NCBI RefSeq assembly: GCF_051014685.1
Contig: NW_027478851.1
Location: forward strand, 62,001 to 126,000
Length of the DNA stretch: 64,000 nucleotides
Direction: 5' to 3'
Source of the DNA: Ptiloglossa arizonensis
Lineage: Eukaryota > Arthropoda > Insecta > Hymenoptera > Colletidae
Shown: positions 34,265 to 47,900 of the stretch, piece after piece
How positions within the stretch are numbered: the stretch's first letter is position 1
Layout of the letters: each line of letters opens with the position of its first letter
Notes under the pieces: model-generated
Databases searched by the model: none
Seen by the model: the letters and a program-made list of their open reading frames with translations, nothing else
What the model was told of the DNA's origin: nothing
Translations under genes and position numbers: made by a program

Positions 34265-37200
34265 TACCGTTGTAATCGGGCGAGTTTCTACTTTCAGACG
34301 CAATAGGAATTTTTGGGTTAGGTCAATCCGTTCGCGAGATATGGGAGTTTGAAAGCAAGAAATGGTTGAAAAGGGAAAAAATTTTTCGCAATTCTGCTGC
34401 TCCAAACGCTTAACCAGAATGGCCTAGGGAAAAAATACACATACCGTTGTAATCGGGCGAGTTTCTACTTTCAGACGCAATAGGAATTTTTGGGTTAGGT
34501 CAATCCGTTCGCGAGATATGGGAGTTTGAAGGCAAGAAATGGTTGAAAAGGGAAAAAATTTTTCGCAATTCTGCTGCTCCAAACGCTTAACCAGAATGGC
34601 CTAGGGAAAAAATACACATACCGTTGTAATCGGGCGAGTTTCTACTTTCAGTCGCAACAGGAATTTTTGGGTTACGTCAATCCGTTCGCGAGATATGTGA
34701 GTTTGAAACTAAGAAATGGTTGAGAAGACAACAAATTTTTCGCACATCTGCTGCTCCAAACGCATAATCTGAATGGCCTAGGGAAAAAATACACATACCG
34801 TTGTAATCGGGCGAGTTTCTACTTTCAGTCGCAACAGGAATTTTTGGGTTACGTCAATCCGTTCGCGAATTATGGGAGTTTGAAGCCAAGAAGTGGTTGA
34901 GAAGGCCAAAAATTTTTCGCAATTCTGCTGCTCCAAACGCTTAACCAGAATGGCCTAGGGAAAAAATACACATACCGTTGTAATCGGGCGAGATTCTACT
35001 TTCAGATGCAATAGGAATTTTTGGGTTAGGTCAATCCGTTCGCGAGATATGTGAGTTTGAAGCTAAGAAATGGTTGAGAAGACAACAAATTTTTCGCACA
35101 TCTGCTGCTCCAAACGCTTAACCTGAATGGCCTAGGGAAAAAATACACATACCGTTGTAATCGGGCGAGTTTCTACTTTCAGTCGCAATAGGAATTTTTG
35201 GGTTTTGTCAATCCGTTCGCGAATTATGGGAGTTTGAAGCCAAGAAGTGGTTGAGAAGGCCAAAAATTTTTCGCAATTCTGCTGCTCCAAACGCTTAACC
35301 AGAATGGCCTAGGGAAAAAATACACATACCGTTGTAATCGGGCGAGTTTCTACATTCAGTCGCAACAGGAATTTTTGGGTTATGTAAATCCGTTCGCGAA
35401 TTATGGGAGTTTGAAGCCAAGAAGTGGTTGAGAAGGCCAAAAATTTTTCGCAATTCTGCTGCTCCAAACGCTTAACCAGAATGGCCTAGGGAAAAAATAC
35501 ACATACCGTTGTAATCGGGCGAGTATCTACATTCAGTCGCAACAGGAATTTTTGGGTTATGTCAATCCGTTCGCGAGATATGGGAGTTTGAAGCCAAGAA
35601 ATGGTTGAGAAGGGAAAAAATTGTTCGCAATTCTGCTGCTCCAAACGCTTAACCAGAATGGCCTAGGGAAAAAATACACATACCGTTGTAATCGGGCGAG
35701 CTTCTACTTTCAGATGCAATAGGAATTTTTGGGTTAGGTCAATCCGTTCGCGAGATATGGGAGTTAGAAGCCAAGAAATGGTTGAGAAGTCAAAAAATTT
35801 TTCGCACTTCTGCTGCTCCAAACGCTTAACCAGAATGGCCTAGGGAAAAATACACATACCGTTGTAATCGGGCGAGACTCTACTTTCAGTCGCAACAGGA
35901 ATTTTTGGGTTATGTCAATCCGTTCGCGAATTATGGGAGTTTGAAGCCAAGAAATGTTTGAGAAGGCAAAAAATTTTTCGCAATTCTGCTGCTCCAAACG
36001 CTTATCCAGAATGGCCTAGGGAAAAAATACACATACCGCTGTAATCGGGCGAGTTTCTACTTTCAGACGCAATAGGAATTTTTGGGGTAGCTCAATCCGT
36101 TCGCGAGATATGGGAGTTTGAAGCCAAGAAATGGTTGAGAAGGCAAAAAATTTTTCGCACTTCTGCTGCTCCAAACGCTTAACCAGAATGGCCTAGGGAA
36201 AAAATACACATACCGTTGTAATCGGGCGAGATTCTACTTTCAGATGCAATAGGAATTTTTGGGTTAGGTCAATCCGTTCGGGAGATGTGGGAGTTTGAAG
36301 CTAAGAAATGGTCGAGAAGACAACAAATTTTTCGCACATCTGCTGCTCCAAACGCTTAACCAGAATGGCCAAGGGAAAAAATACACGTACCGTTGTAATC
36401 GGGCGAGTTTCTACTTTCAGTCGCAACAGGAATTTTTGGGTTATGTCAATCCGTTCGCGAATTATGGGAATTTGAAGCCAAGAAATAGTTGAGAAGGCAA
36501 AAAATTCTTCGCAATTCTGCTGCTCCAAACGCTTAACCAGAATGGCCTAGGGAAAAAATACACGTACCGTTGTAATCGGGCGAGTTTCTACTTTCAGACG
36601 CAATAGGAATTTTTGGGTTAGGTCAATCCGTTCGCGAGATATGGGAGTTTGAAAGCAAGAAATGGTTGAAAAGGGAAAAAATTTTTCGCAATTCTGCTGC
36701 TCCAAACGCTTAACCAGAATGGCCTAGGGAAAAAATACACATACCGTTGTAATCGGGCGAGTTTCTACTTTCAGACGCAATAGGAATTTTTGGGTTAGGT
36801 CAATCCGTTCGCGAGATATGGGAGTTTGAAGGCAAGAAATGGTTGAAAAGGGAAAAAATTTTTCGCAATTCTGCTGCTCCAAACGCTTAACCAGAATGGC
36901 CTAGGGAAAAAATACACATACCGTTGTAATCGGGCGAGTTTCTACTTTCAGTCGCAACAGGAATTTTTGGGTTACGTCAGTCCGTTCGCGAGATATGTGA
37001 GTTTGAAACTAAGAAATGGTTGAGAAGACAACAAATTTTTCGCACATCTGCTGCTCCAAACGCATAACCTGAATGGCCTAGGGAAAAAATACACATACCG
37101 TTGTAATCGGGCGAGTTTCTACTTTCAGTCGCAACAGGAATTTTTGGGTTACGTCAATCCGTTCGCGAATTATGGGAGTTTGAAGCCAAGAAGTGGTTGA

Positions 37201-37889
37201 GAAGGCCAAAAATTTTTCGCAATTCTGCTGCTCCAAACGCTTAACCAGAATGGCCTAGGGAAAAAATACACATACCGTTGTAATCGGGCGAGATTCTACT
37301 TTCAGATGCAATAGGAATTTTTGGGTTAGGTCAATCCGTTCGCGAGATATGTGAGTTTGAAGCTAAGAAATGGTTGAGAAGACAACAAATTTTTCGCACA
37401 TCTGCTGCTCCAAACGCTTAACCTGAATGGCCTAGGGAAAAAATACACATACCGTTGTAATCGGGCGAGTTTCTACTTTCAGTGGCAATAGGAATTTTTG
37501 GGTTATGTCAATCCGTTCGCGAATTATGGGAGTTTGAAGCCAAGAAGTGGTTGAGAAGGCCAAAAATTTTTCGCAATTCTGCTGCTCCAAACGCTTAACC
37601 AGAATGGCCTAGGAAAAAAATACACATACCGTTGTAATCGGGCGAGTTTCTACATTCAGTCGCAACAGGAATTTTTGGGTTATGTAAATCCGTTCGCGAA
37701 TTATGGGAGTTTGAAGCCAAGAAGTGGTTGAGAAGGCCAAAAATTTTTCGCAATTCTGCTGCTCCAAACGCTTAACCAGAATGGCCTAGGGAAAAAATAC
37801 ACATACCGTTGTAATCGGGCGAGTTTCTACATTCAGTCGCAACAGGAATTTTTGGGTTATGTCAATCCGTTCGCGAGATATGGGAGTTT
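34265..37889 (+). repeat. 13-monomer repeat, ~2,300 bp period
   Basis: The stretch 34,265-35,589 matches 36,565-37,889 at an offset of 2,300 bp. A shorter part around GATATGTGAGTTTGAA also matches one period earlier, at 32,391 (offset 2,301), so the period occurs at least three times: 32,391, 34,692 and 36,992. Shared rare variants are GAAAGCAAGAAATGG, GGGTTACGTCA and AACGCATAA.CTGAATGG. The remaining monomers of each period differ, so only part of the unit is homogenised. Confidence 0.78.
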
Positions 37890-40800
37890 GAAGCCAAGAA
37901 ATAGTTGAGAAGGCAAAAAATTCTTCGCAATTCTGCTGCTCCAAACGCTTAACCAGACTGGCCTAGGGAAAAAATACACATACCGTTGTAATCGGGCGAG
38001 TTTCTACTTTCAGTCGCAACAGGAATTTTTGGGTTATGTCAATCCGTTCGCGAATTATGGGAGTTTGAAGCCAAGAAATGGTTGAGAAGGCAAACAATTT
38101 TTCGCAATTCTGCTGCTCCAAACGCTTAACCAGAATGGCCTAGGGAAAAAATGCACGTAACGTTGTCATCGGGCGAGCTTCTACTTTCAGGTGCCATAGG
38201 AATTTTTGGGTTAGGTCAATCCGTTCGCGAGATATGGGAGTTTGAAGCCAAGAAATGGTTGAGAAGGCAAAAAATTTTTCGCACTTCTGCTGCTCCAAAC
38301 GCTTAACCAGAATGGCCTAGGGAAAAAATACACATACCGTTGTAATCGGGCGAGATTCTACTTTCAGATGCAATAGGAATTTTTGAGTTAGGTCAACCCG
38401 TTCGCGAGATATGGGACTTTGAAGCTAAGAAATAGTTGAGAAGACAACAAATTTTTCGCACTTCTGCTGCTCCAAACGTTCAACCAGAATGGCCTAGGGA
38501 AAAAATACACATACCGTTGTAATCGGGCGAGATTCTACTTTCAGATGCAATAGGAATTTTTGGGTTAGGTCAATCCGTTCGCGAGGTATGGGAGTTTGAA
38601 GCTAAGAAATGGTTGAGAAGACAAAAAATTTTTCGCACATCTGCTGCTCCAAACGCTTAACCAGAATGGCCTAGGGAAAAAATACACATACCGTTGTAAT
38701 CGGGCGAGTTTCTACTTTCAGTCGCAACAGGAATTTTTGGGTTATGTCAATCCGTTCGCGAATTATGGGAGTTTGAAGCCAAGAAATGGTTGAGAAGACA
38801 AAAAATTCTTCGCAATTCTGCTGCTCCAAACGCTTAACCAGAATGGCCTAGGGAAAAAATACACCTACCGTTGTAATCGGGCGAGTTTCTACTTTCAGTC
38901 GCAACAGGAATTTTTGGGTTATGTCAATCCGTTCGCGAATTATGGGAGTTTGAAGCCACGAAATGGTTGAGAAGGCAAAAAATTTTTCGCAATTCTGCTG
39001 CTCCAAACGCTTAACCAGAATGGCCTAGGGAAAAAATACACATACCGTTGTAATCGGGCTAGTTTCTACTTTCAGACGCAATAGGAATTTTTGGGTTAGG
39101 TCAATCCGTTCGCGAGATATGGGAGTTTGAAACCAAGAAATGGTTGAGAAGGGAAAAAATTTTTCGCAATTCTGCTGCTCCAAACGCTTAACCAGAATGG
39201 CCTAGGGAAAAAATACACATGCCGTTGTAATCGGGCGAGCTTCTACTTTCAGATGCAATTGGAATTTTTGGGTTAGGTCAATCCGTTCGCGAGATATGGG
39301 ACTTTGAAGCTAAGAAATAGTTGAGAAGTCAACAAATTTTTCGCACTTCTGCTGCTACAAACGCTTAACCAGAATGGCCTAGGGAAAAAATACACATACC
39401 GTTGTAATCGGGCGAGTTTCTACATTCAGTCGCAACAGGAATTTTTGGGTTATGTCAATCCGTTCGCGAATTATGGGAGTTTGAAGCCAAGAAATGGTTG
39501 AGAAGGCAAAAAATTTTTCGCAAATCTGCTGCTCCAAACGCTTAACCAGAATGGCCTAGGGAAAAAATACACATACCGTTGTAATCGGGCGAGTTTCTAC
39601 TTTCAGACGCAATAGGAATTTTTGGGTTAGGTCAATCCGTTCGCGAGATATGGGAGTTTGAAGCCAAGAAATGGTTGAGAAGGGAAAAAATTGTTCGCAA
39701 TTCTGCTGCTCCAAACGCTTAACCAGAATGGCCTAGGGAAAAAATACACATACCGTTGTAATCGGGCGAGCTTCTACTTTCAGATGCAATAAGAATTTTT
39801 GGGTTAGGTCAATCCGTTCGCGAGATATGGGAGTTAGAAGCCAAGAAATGGTTGAGAAGGCAAAAAATTTTTCGCACTTCTGCTGCTCCAAACGCTTAAC
39901 CAGAATGGCCTAGGGAAAAATACACATACCGTTGTAATCGGGCGAGATTCTACTTTCAGTCGCAACAGGAATTTTTGGGTTATGTCAATCCGTTCGCGAA
40001 TTATGGGAGTTTGAAGCCAAGAAATGGTTGAGAAGGCAAAAAATTTTTCGCAATTCTGCTGCTCCAAACGCTTATCCAGAATGGCCTAGGGAAAAAATAC
40101 ACATACCGTTGTAATCGGGCGAGTTTCTACTTTCAGACGCAATAGGAATTTTTGGGGTAGCTCAATCCGTTCGCGAGATATGGGAGTTTGAAGCCAAGAA
40201 ATGGTTGAGAAGGCAAAAAATTTTTCGCACTTCTGCTGCTCCAAACGCTTAACCAGAATGGCCTAGGGAAAAAATACACATACCGTTGTAATCGGGCGAG
40301 ATTCTACTTTCAGATGCAATAGGAATTTTTGGGTTAGGTCAATCCGTTCGGGAGATGTGGGAGTTTGAAGCTAAGAAATGGTCGAGAAGACAACAAATTT
40401 TTCGCACATCTGCTGCTCCAAACGCTTAACCAGAATGGCCAAGGGAAAAAATACACGTACCGTTGTAATCGGGCGAGTTTCTACTTTCAGTCGCAACAGG
40501 AATTTTTGGGTTATGTCAATCCGTTCGCGAATTATGGGAGTTTGAAGCCAAGAAATAGTTGAGAAGGCAAAAAATTCTTCGCAATTCTGCTGCTCCAAAC
40601 GCTTGACCAGAATGGCCTAGGGAAAAAATACACATACCGTTGTAATCGGGCGAGCTTCTACTTTCAGATGCAATTGGAATTTTTGGGTTAGGTCAATCCG
40701 TTCGCGAGATATGGGAGTTTGAAGCCGAGAAATGGTTGAGAAGGCAAAAAATTTTTCGCAATTCTGCTGCTCCAAACGCTTATCCAGAATGGCCTAGGGA

Positions 40801-43800
40801 AAAAATACACATACCGTTGTAATCGGGCGAGTTTCTACTTTCAGACGCAATAGGAATTTTTGGGTTAGGTCAATCCGTTCGCGAGATATGGGACTTTGAA
40901 GCTAAGAAATAGTTGAGAAGTCAACAAATTTTTCGCACTTCTGCTGCTCCAAACGCTTAACCAGAATGGCCTAGGGAAAAAATACACATACCGTTGTAAT
41001 CGGGCGAGTTTCTACTTTCAGTCGCAACAGGAATTTTTAGGTTATGTCAATCCGTTCGCGAATTATGGGAGTTTGAAGCCAAGAAATGGTTGAGAAGTCA
41101 AAAATTTTTTCGCAATTCTGCTGCTCCAAACGCTTAACCAGAATGGCATAGGGAAAAAATACACATACCGTTGAAATCGGGCGAGTTTCTACTTTCAGTC
41201 GCAACAGGAATTTTTGGGTTATGTCAATCCGTTCGCGAATTATGGGCGTTTGAAGCCAAGAAGTGGTTGAGAAGGCCAAAAATTTTTCGCAATTCTGCTG
41301 CTCCAAACGCTTAACCAGAATGGCCTAGGAAAAAAATACACATACCGTTGTAATCGGGCGAGTTTCTACATTCAGTCGCAACAGGAATTTTTGGGTTATG
41401 TAAATCCGTTCGCGAATTATGGGAGTTTGAAGCCAAGAAGTGGTTGAGAAGGCCAAAAATTTTTCGCAATTCTGCTGCTCCAAACGCTTAACCAGAATGG
41501 CCTAGGGAAAAAATACACATACCGTTGTAATCGGGCGAGTTTCTACATTCAGTCGCAACAGGAATTTTTGGGTTATGTCAATCCGTTCGCGAGATATGGG
41601 AGTTTGAAGCCAAGAAATAGTTGAGAAGGCAAAAAATTCTTCGCAATTCTGCTGCTCCAAACGCTTAACCAGACTGGCCTAGGGAAAAAATACACATACC
41701 GTTGTAATCGGGCGAGTTTCTACTTTCAGTCGCAACAGGAATTTTTGGGTTATGTCAATCCGTTCGCGAATTATGGGAGTTTGAAGCCAAGAAATGGTTG
41801 AGAAGGCAAACAATTTTTCGCAATTCTGCTGCTCCAAACGCTTAACCAGAATGGCCTAGGGAAAAAATGCACGTAACGTTGTCATCGGGCGAGCTTCTAC
41901 TTTCAGGTGCCATAGGAATTTTTGGGTTAGGTCAATCCGTTCGCGAGATATGGGAGTTTGAAGCCAAGAAATGGTTGAGAAGGCAAAAAATTTTTCGCAC
42001 TTCTGCTGCTCCAAACGCTTAACCAGAATGGCCTAGGGAAAAAATACACATACCGTTGTAATCGGGCGAGATTCTACTTTCAGATGCAATAGGAATTTTT
42101 GAGTTAGGTCAACCCGTTCGCGAGATATGGGACTTTGAAGCTAAGAAATAGTTGAGAAGACAACAAATTTTTCGCACTTCTGCTGCTCCAAACGTTCAAC
42201 CAGAATGGCCTAGGGAAAAAATACACATACCGTTGTAATCGGGCGAGATTCTACTTTCAGATGCAATAGGAATTTTTGGGTTAGGTCAATCCGTTCGCGA
42301 GGTATGGGAGTTTGAAGCTAAGAAATGGTTGAGAAGACAAAAAATTTTTCGCATATCTGCTGCTCCAAACGCTTAACCAGAATGCCCTAGGGAAAAAATA
42401 CACATACCGTTGTAATCGGGCGAGTTTCTACTTTCAGTCGCAACAGGAATTTTTGGGTTATGTCAATCCGTTCGCGAATTATGGGAGTTTGAAGCCAAGA
42501 AATGGTTGAGAAGACAAAAAATTCTTCGCAATTCTGCTGCTCCAAACGCTTAACCAGAATGGCCTAGGGAAAAAATACACCTACCGTTGTAATCGGGCGA
42601 GTTTCTACTTTCAGTCGCAACAGGAATTTTTGGGTTATGTCAATCCGTTCGCGAATTATGGGAGTTTGAAGCCACGAAATGGTTGAGAAGGCAAAAAATT
42701 TTTCGCAATTCTGCTGCTCCAAACGCTTAACCAGAATGGCCTAGGGAAAAAATACACATACCGTTGTAATCGGGCGAGTTTCTACTTTCAGACGCAATAG
42801 GAATTTTTGGGTTAGGTCAATCCGTTCGCGAGATATGGGAGTTTGAAACCAAGAAATGGTTGAGAAGGGAAAAAATTTTTCGCAATTCTGCTGCTCCAAA
42901 CGCTTAACCAGAATGGCCTAGGGAAAAAATACACATACCGTTGTAATCGGGCGAGCTTCTACTTTCAGATGCAATTGGAATTTTTGGGTTAGGTCAATCC
43001 GTTCGCGAGATATGGGACTTTGAAGCTAAGAAATAGTTGAGAAGTCAACAAATTTTTCGCACTTCTGCTGCTACAAACGCTTAACCAGAATGGCCTAGGG
43101 AAAAAATACACATACCGTTGTAATCGGGCGAGTTTCTACATTCAGTCGCAACAGGAATTTTTGGGTTATGTCAATCCGTTCGCGAATTATGGGAGTTTGA
43201 AGCCAAGAAATGGTTGAGAAGGCAAAAAATTTTTCGCAAATCTGCTGCTCCAAACGCTTAACCAGAATGGCCTAGGGAAAAAATACACATACCGTTGTAA
43301 TCGGGCGAGTTTCTACTTTCAGACGCAATAGGAATTTTTGGGTTAGGTCAATCCGTTCGCGAGATATGGGAGTTTGAAGCCAAGAAATGGTTGAGAAGGG
43401 AAAAAATTGTTCGCAATTCTGCTGCTCCAAACGCTTAACCAGAATGGCCTAGGGAAAAAATACACATACCGTTGTAATCGGGCGAGCTTCTACTTTCAGA
43501 TGCAATAAGAATTTTTGGGTTAGGTCAATCCGTTCGCGAGATATGGGAGTTAGAAGCCAAGAAATGGTTGAGAAGGCAAAAAATTTTTCGCACTTCTGCT
43601 GCTCCAAACGCTTAACCAGAATGGCCTAGGGAAAAATACACATACCGTTGTAATCGGGCGAGATTCTACTTTCAGTCGCAACAGGAATTTTTGGGTTATG
43701 TCAATCCGTTCGCGAATTATGGGAGTTTGAAGCCAAGAAATGGTTGAGAAGGCAAAAAATTTTTCGCAATTCTGCTGCTCCAAACGCTTATCCAGAATGG

Positions 43801-44977
43801 CCTAGGGAAAAAATACACATACCGTTGTAATCGGGCGAGTTTCTACTTTCAGACGCAATAGGAATTTTTGGGGTAGCTCAATCCGTTCGCGAGATATGGG
43901 AGTTTGAAGCCAAGAAATGGTTGAGAAGGCAAAAAATTTTTCGCACTTCTGCTGCTCCAAACGCTTAACCAGAATGGCCTAGGGAAAAAATACACATACC
44001 GTTGTAATCGGGCGAGATTCTACTTTCAGATGCAATAGGAATTTTTGGGTTAGGTCAATCCGTTCGGGAGATGTGGGAGTTTGAAGCTAAGAAATGGTCG
44101 AGAAGACAACAAATTTTTCGCACATCTGCTGCTCCAAACGCTTAACCAGAATGGCCAAGGGAAAAAATACACGTACCGTTGTAATCGGGCGAGTTTCTAC
44201 TTTCAGTCGCAACAGGAATTTTTGGGTTATGTCAATCCGTTCGCGAATTATGGGAGTTTGAAGCCAAGAAATAGTTGAGAAGGCAAAAAATTCTTCGCAA
44301 TTCTGCTGCTCCAAACGCTTGACCAGAATGGCCTAGGGAAAGAATACACATACCGTTGTAATCGGGCGAGCTTCTACTTTCAGATGCAATTGGAATTTTT
44401 GGGTTAGGTCAATCCGTTCGCGAGATATGGGAGTTTGAAGCCGAGAAATGGTTGAGAAGGCAAAAAATTTTTCGCAATTCTGCTGCTCCAAACGCTTATC
44501 CAGAATGGCCTAGGGAAAAAATACACATACCGTTGTAATCGGGCGAGTTTCTACTTTCAGACGCAATAGGAATTTTTGGGTTAGGTCAATCCGTTCGCGA
44601 GATATGGGACTTTGAAGCTAAGAAATAGTTGAGAAGTCAACAAATTTTTCGCACTTCTGCTGCTCCAAACGCTTAACCAGAATGGCCTAGGGAAAAAATA
44701 CACATACCGTTGTAATCGGGCGAGTTTCTACTTTCAGTCGCAACAGGAATTTTTAGGTTATGTCAATCCGTTCGCGAATTATGGGAGTTTGAAGCCAAGA
44801 AATGGTTGAGAAGTCAAAAATTTTTTCGCAATTCTGCTGCTCCAAACGCTTAACCAGAATGGCATAGGGAAAAAATACACATACCGTTGAAATCGGGCGA
44901 GTTTCTACTTTCAGTCGCAACAGGAATTTTTGGGTTATGTCAATCCGTTCGCGAATTATGGGCGTTTGAAGCCAAGA
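37546..44977 (+). repeat. 21-monomer tandem duplication, 2 x 3,716 bp
   Basis: Unit 1 is about 37,546-41,261 and unit 2 about 41,262-44,977 (21 x 177 minus 1). The junction lies in GGGCGTTTGAAGCCAAGAA, followed by GTGG at unit 2's start and by ATGG at its end. Differences seen include CGGGCTAG at about 39,055 against CGGGCGAG, CATGCCG at about 39,220 against CATACCG, GCACATC against GCATATC at about 42,352, AATGGCC against AATGCCC at about 42,383, and AAAATACAC against AGAATACAC at about 44,341. That is a handful of changes in 3.7 kb. Confidence 0.87.
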
Positions 44978-47900
44978 AATGGTTGAGAAGGCAAAAAATT
45001 TTTCGCACTTCTGCTGCTCCAAACGCTTAACCAGAATGGCCTAGGGAAAAAATACACATACCGTTGTAATCGGGCGAGTTTCTACTTTCAGACGCAATAG
45101 GAATTTTTGGGTTAGGTCAATCCGTTCGCGAGATATGGGAGTTTGAAGGCAAGAAATGGTTGAAAAGGGAAAAAATTTTTCGCAATTCTGCTGCTCCAAA
45201 CGCTTAACCAGAATGGCCTAGGGAAAAAATACACATACCGTTGTAATCGGGCGAGATTCTTCTTTCCGATTCAATAGGAACTTTTTGGGTTAGGTCAATC
45301 CGTTCGCGAGATATGGGACTTTGAAGCTAAGAAATAGTTGAGAAGACAACAAATTTTTCGCAATTCTGCTGCTCCAAACGCTTAACCAGAATGGCATAGG
45401 GAAAAAATACACATACCGTTGAAATCGGGCGAGTTTCTACTTTCAGTCGCAACAGGAATTTTTGGGTTATGTCAATCCGTTCGCGAATTATGGGAGTTTG
45501 AAGCCAAGAAATGGTTGAGAAGGCAAAAAATTTTTCGCACTTCTGCTGCTCCAAACGCTTAACCAGAATGGCCTAGGGAAAAAATACACATACCGTTGTA
45601 ATCGGGCGAGTTTCTACTTTCAGACGCAATAGGAATTTTTGGGTTAGGTCAATCCGTTCGCGAGATATGGGAGTTTGAAGGCAAGAAATGGTTGAAAAGG
45701 GAAAAAATTTTTCGCAATTCTGCTGCTCCAAACGCTTAACCAGAATGGCCTAGGGAAAAAATACACATACCGTTGCAATCGGGCGAGTTTCTACTTTCAG
45801 TCGCAACAGGAATTTTTGGGATACGTCAATCCGTTCGCGAGATATGTGAGTTTGAAACTAAGAAATGGTTGAGAAGACAACAAATTTTTCGCACATCTGC
45901 TGCTCCAAACGCATAACCTGAATGGCCTAGGGAAAAAATACACATACCGTTGTAATCGGGCGAGTTTCTACTTTCAGTCGCAACAGGAATTTTTGGGTTA
46001 CGTCAATCCGTTCGCGAATTATGGGAGTTTGAAGCCAAGAAGTGGTTGAGAAGGCCAAAAATTTTTCGCAATTCTGCTGCTCCAAACGCTTAACCAGAAT
46101 GGCCTAGGGAAAAAATACACATACCGTTGTAATCGGGCGAGCTTCTACTTTCAGATGCAATAGGAATTTTTGGGTTAGGTCAATCCGTTCGCGAGATATG
46201 GGAGTTAGAAGCCAAGAAATGGTTGAGAAGGCAAAAAATTTTTCGCACTTCTGCTGCTCCAAACGCTTAACCAGAATGGCCTAGGGAAAAATACACATAC
46301 CGTTGTAATCGGGCGAGATTCTACTTTCAGTCGCAACAGGAATTTTTGGGTTATGTCAATCCGTTCGCGAATTATGGGAGTTTGAAGCCAAGAAATGGAT
46401 GAGAAGGCAAAAAATTTTTCGCAATTCTGCTGCTCCAAACGCTTATCCAGAATGGCCTAGGGAAAAAATACACATACCGTTGTAATCGGGCGAGTTTCTA
46501 CTTTCAGACGCAATAGGAATTTTTGGGGTAGCTCAATCCGTTCGCGAGATATGGGAGTTTGAAGCCAAGAAATGGTTGAGAAGGCAAAAAATTTTTCGCA
46601 CTTCTGCTGCTCCAAACGCTTAACCAGAATGGCCTAGGGAAAAAATACACATACCGTTGTAATCGGGCGAGATTCTACTTTCAGATGCAATAGGAATTTT
46701 TGGGTTAGGTCAATCCGTTCGGGAGATGTGGGAGTTTGAAGCTAAGAAATGGTCGAGAAGACAACAAATTTTTCGCACATCTGCTGCTCCAAACGCTTAA
46801 CCTGAATGGCCAAGGGAAAAAATACACGTACCGTTGTAATCGGGCGAGTTTCTACTTTCAGTCGCAACAGGAATTTTTGGGTTATGTCAATCCGTTCGCG
46901 AATTATGGGAGTTTGAAGCCAAGAAATAGTTGAGAAGGCAAAAAATTCTTCGCAATTCTGCTGCTCCAAACGCTTGACCAGAATGGCCTAGGGAAAAAAT
47001 ACACATACCGTTGTAATCGGGCGAGCTTCTACTTTCAGATGCAATTGGAATTTTTGGGTTAGGTCAATCCGTTCGCGAGATATGGGAGTTTGAAGCCGAG
47101 AAATGGTTGAGAAGGCAAAAAATTTTCGCAATTCTGCTGCTCCAAACGCTTATCCAGAATGGCCTAGGGAAAAAATACACATACCGTTGTAATCGGGCGA
47201 GTTTCTACTTTCAGACGCAATAGGAATTTTTGGGTTAGGTCAATCCGTTCGCGAGATATGGGACTTTGAAGCTAAGAAATAGTTGAGAAGTCAACAAATT
47301 TTTCGCACTTCTGCTGCTCCAAACGCTTAACCAGAATGGCCTAGGGAAAAAATACACATACCGTTGTAATCGGGCGAGTTTCTACTTTCAGTCGCAACAG
47401 GAATTTTTAGGTTATGTCAATCCGTTCGCGAATTATGGGAGTTTGAAGCCAAGAAATGGTTGAGAAGTCAAAAAATTTTTCGCAATTCTGCTGCTCCAAA
47501 CGCTTAACCAGAATGGCATAGGGAAAAAATACACATACCGTTGAAATCGGGCGAGTTTCTACTTTCAGTCGCAACAGGAATTTTTGGGTTATGTCAATCC
47601 GTTCGCGAATTATGGGAGTTTGAAGCCAAGAAATGGTTGAGAAGGCAAAAAATTTTTCGCACTTCTGCTGCTCCAAACGCTTAACCAGAATGGCCCAGGG
47701 AAAAAATACACATACCGTTGTAATCGGGCGAGTTTCTACTTTCAGACGCAATAGGAATTTTTGGGTTAGGTCAATCCGTTCGCGAGATATGGGAGTTTGA
47801 AGGCAAGAAATGGTTGAAAAGGGAAAAAATTTTTCGCAATTCTGCTGCTCCAAACGCTTAACCAGAATGGCCTAGGGAAAAAATACACATACCGTTGTAA

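Noticed and set aside
47407..47853. 148-codon minus-strand open frame and its many 75-111-codon relatives
   Set aside because: It is satellite sequence read through two and a half monomers; the internal repeat FSTISWLQTPI follows the 177 bp period. It opens only where CCTAGG or the A6 run is mutated.
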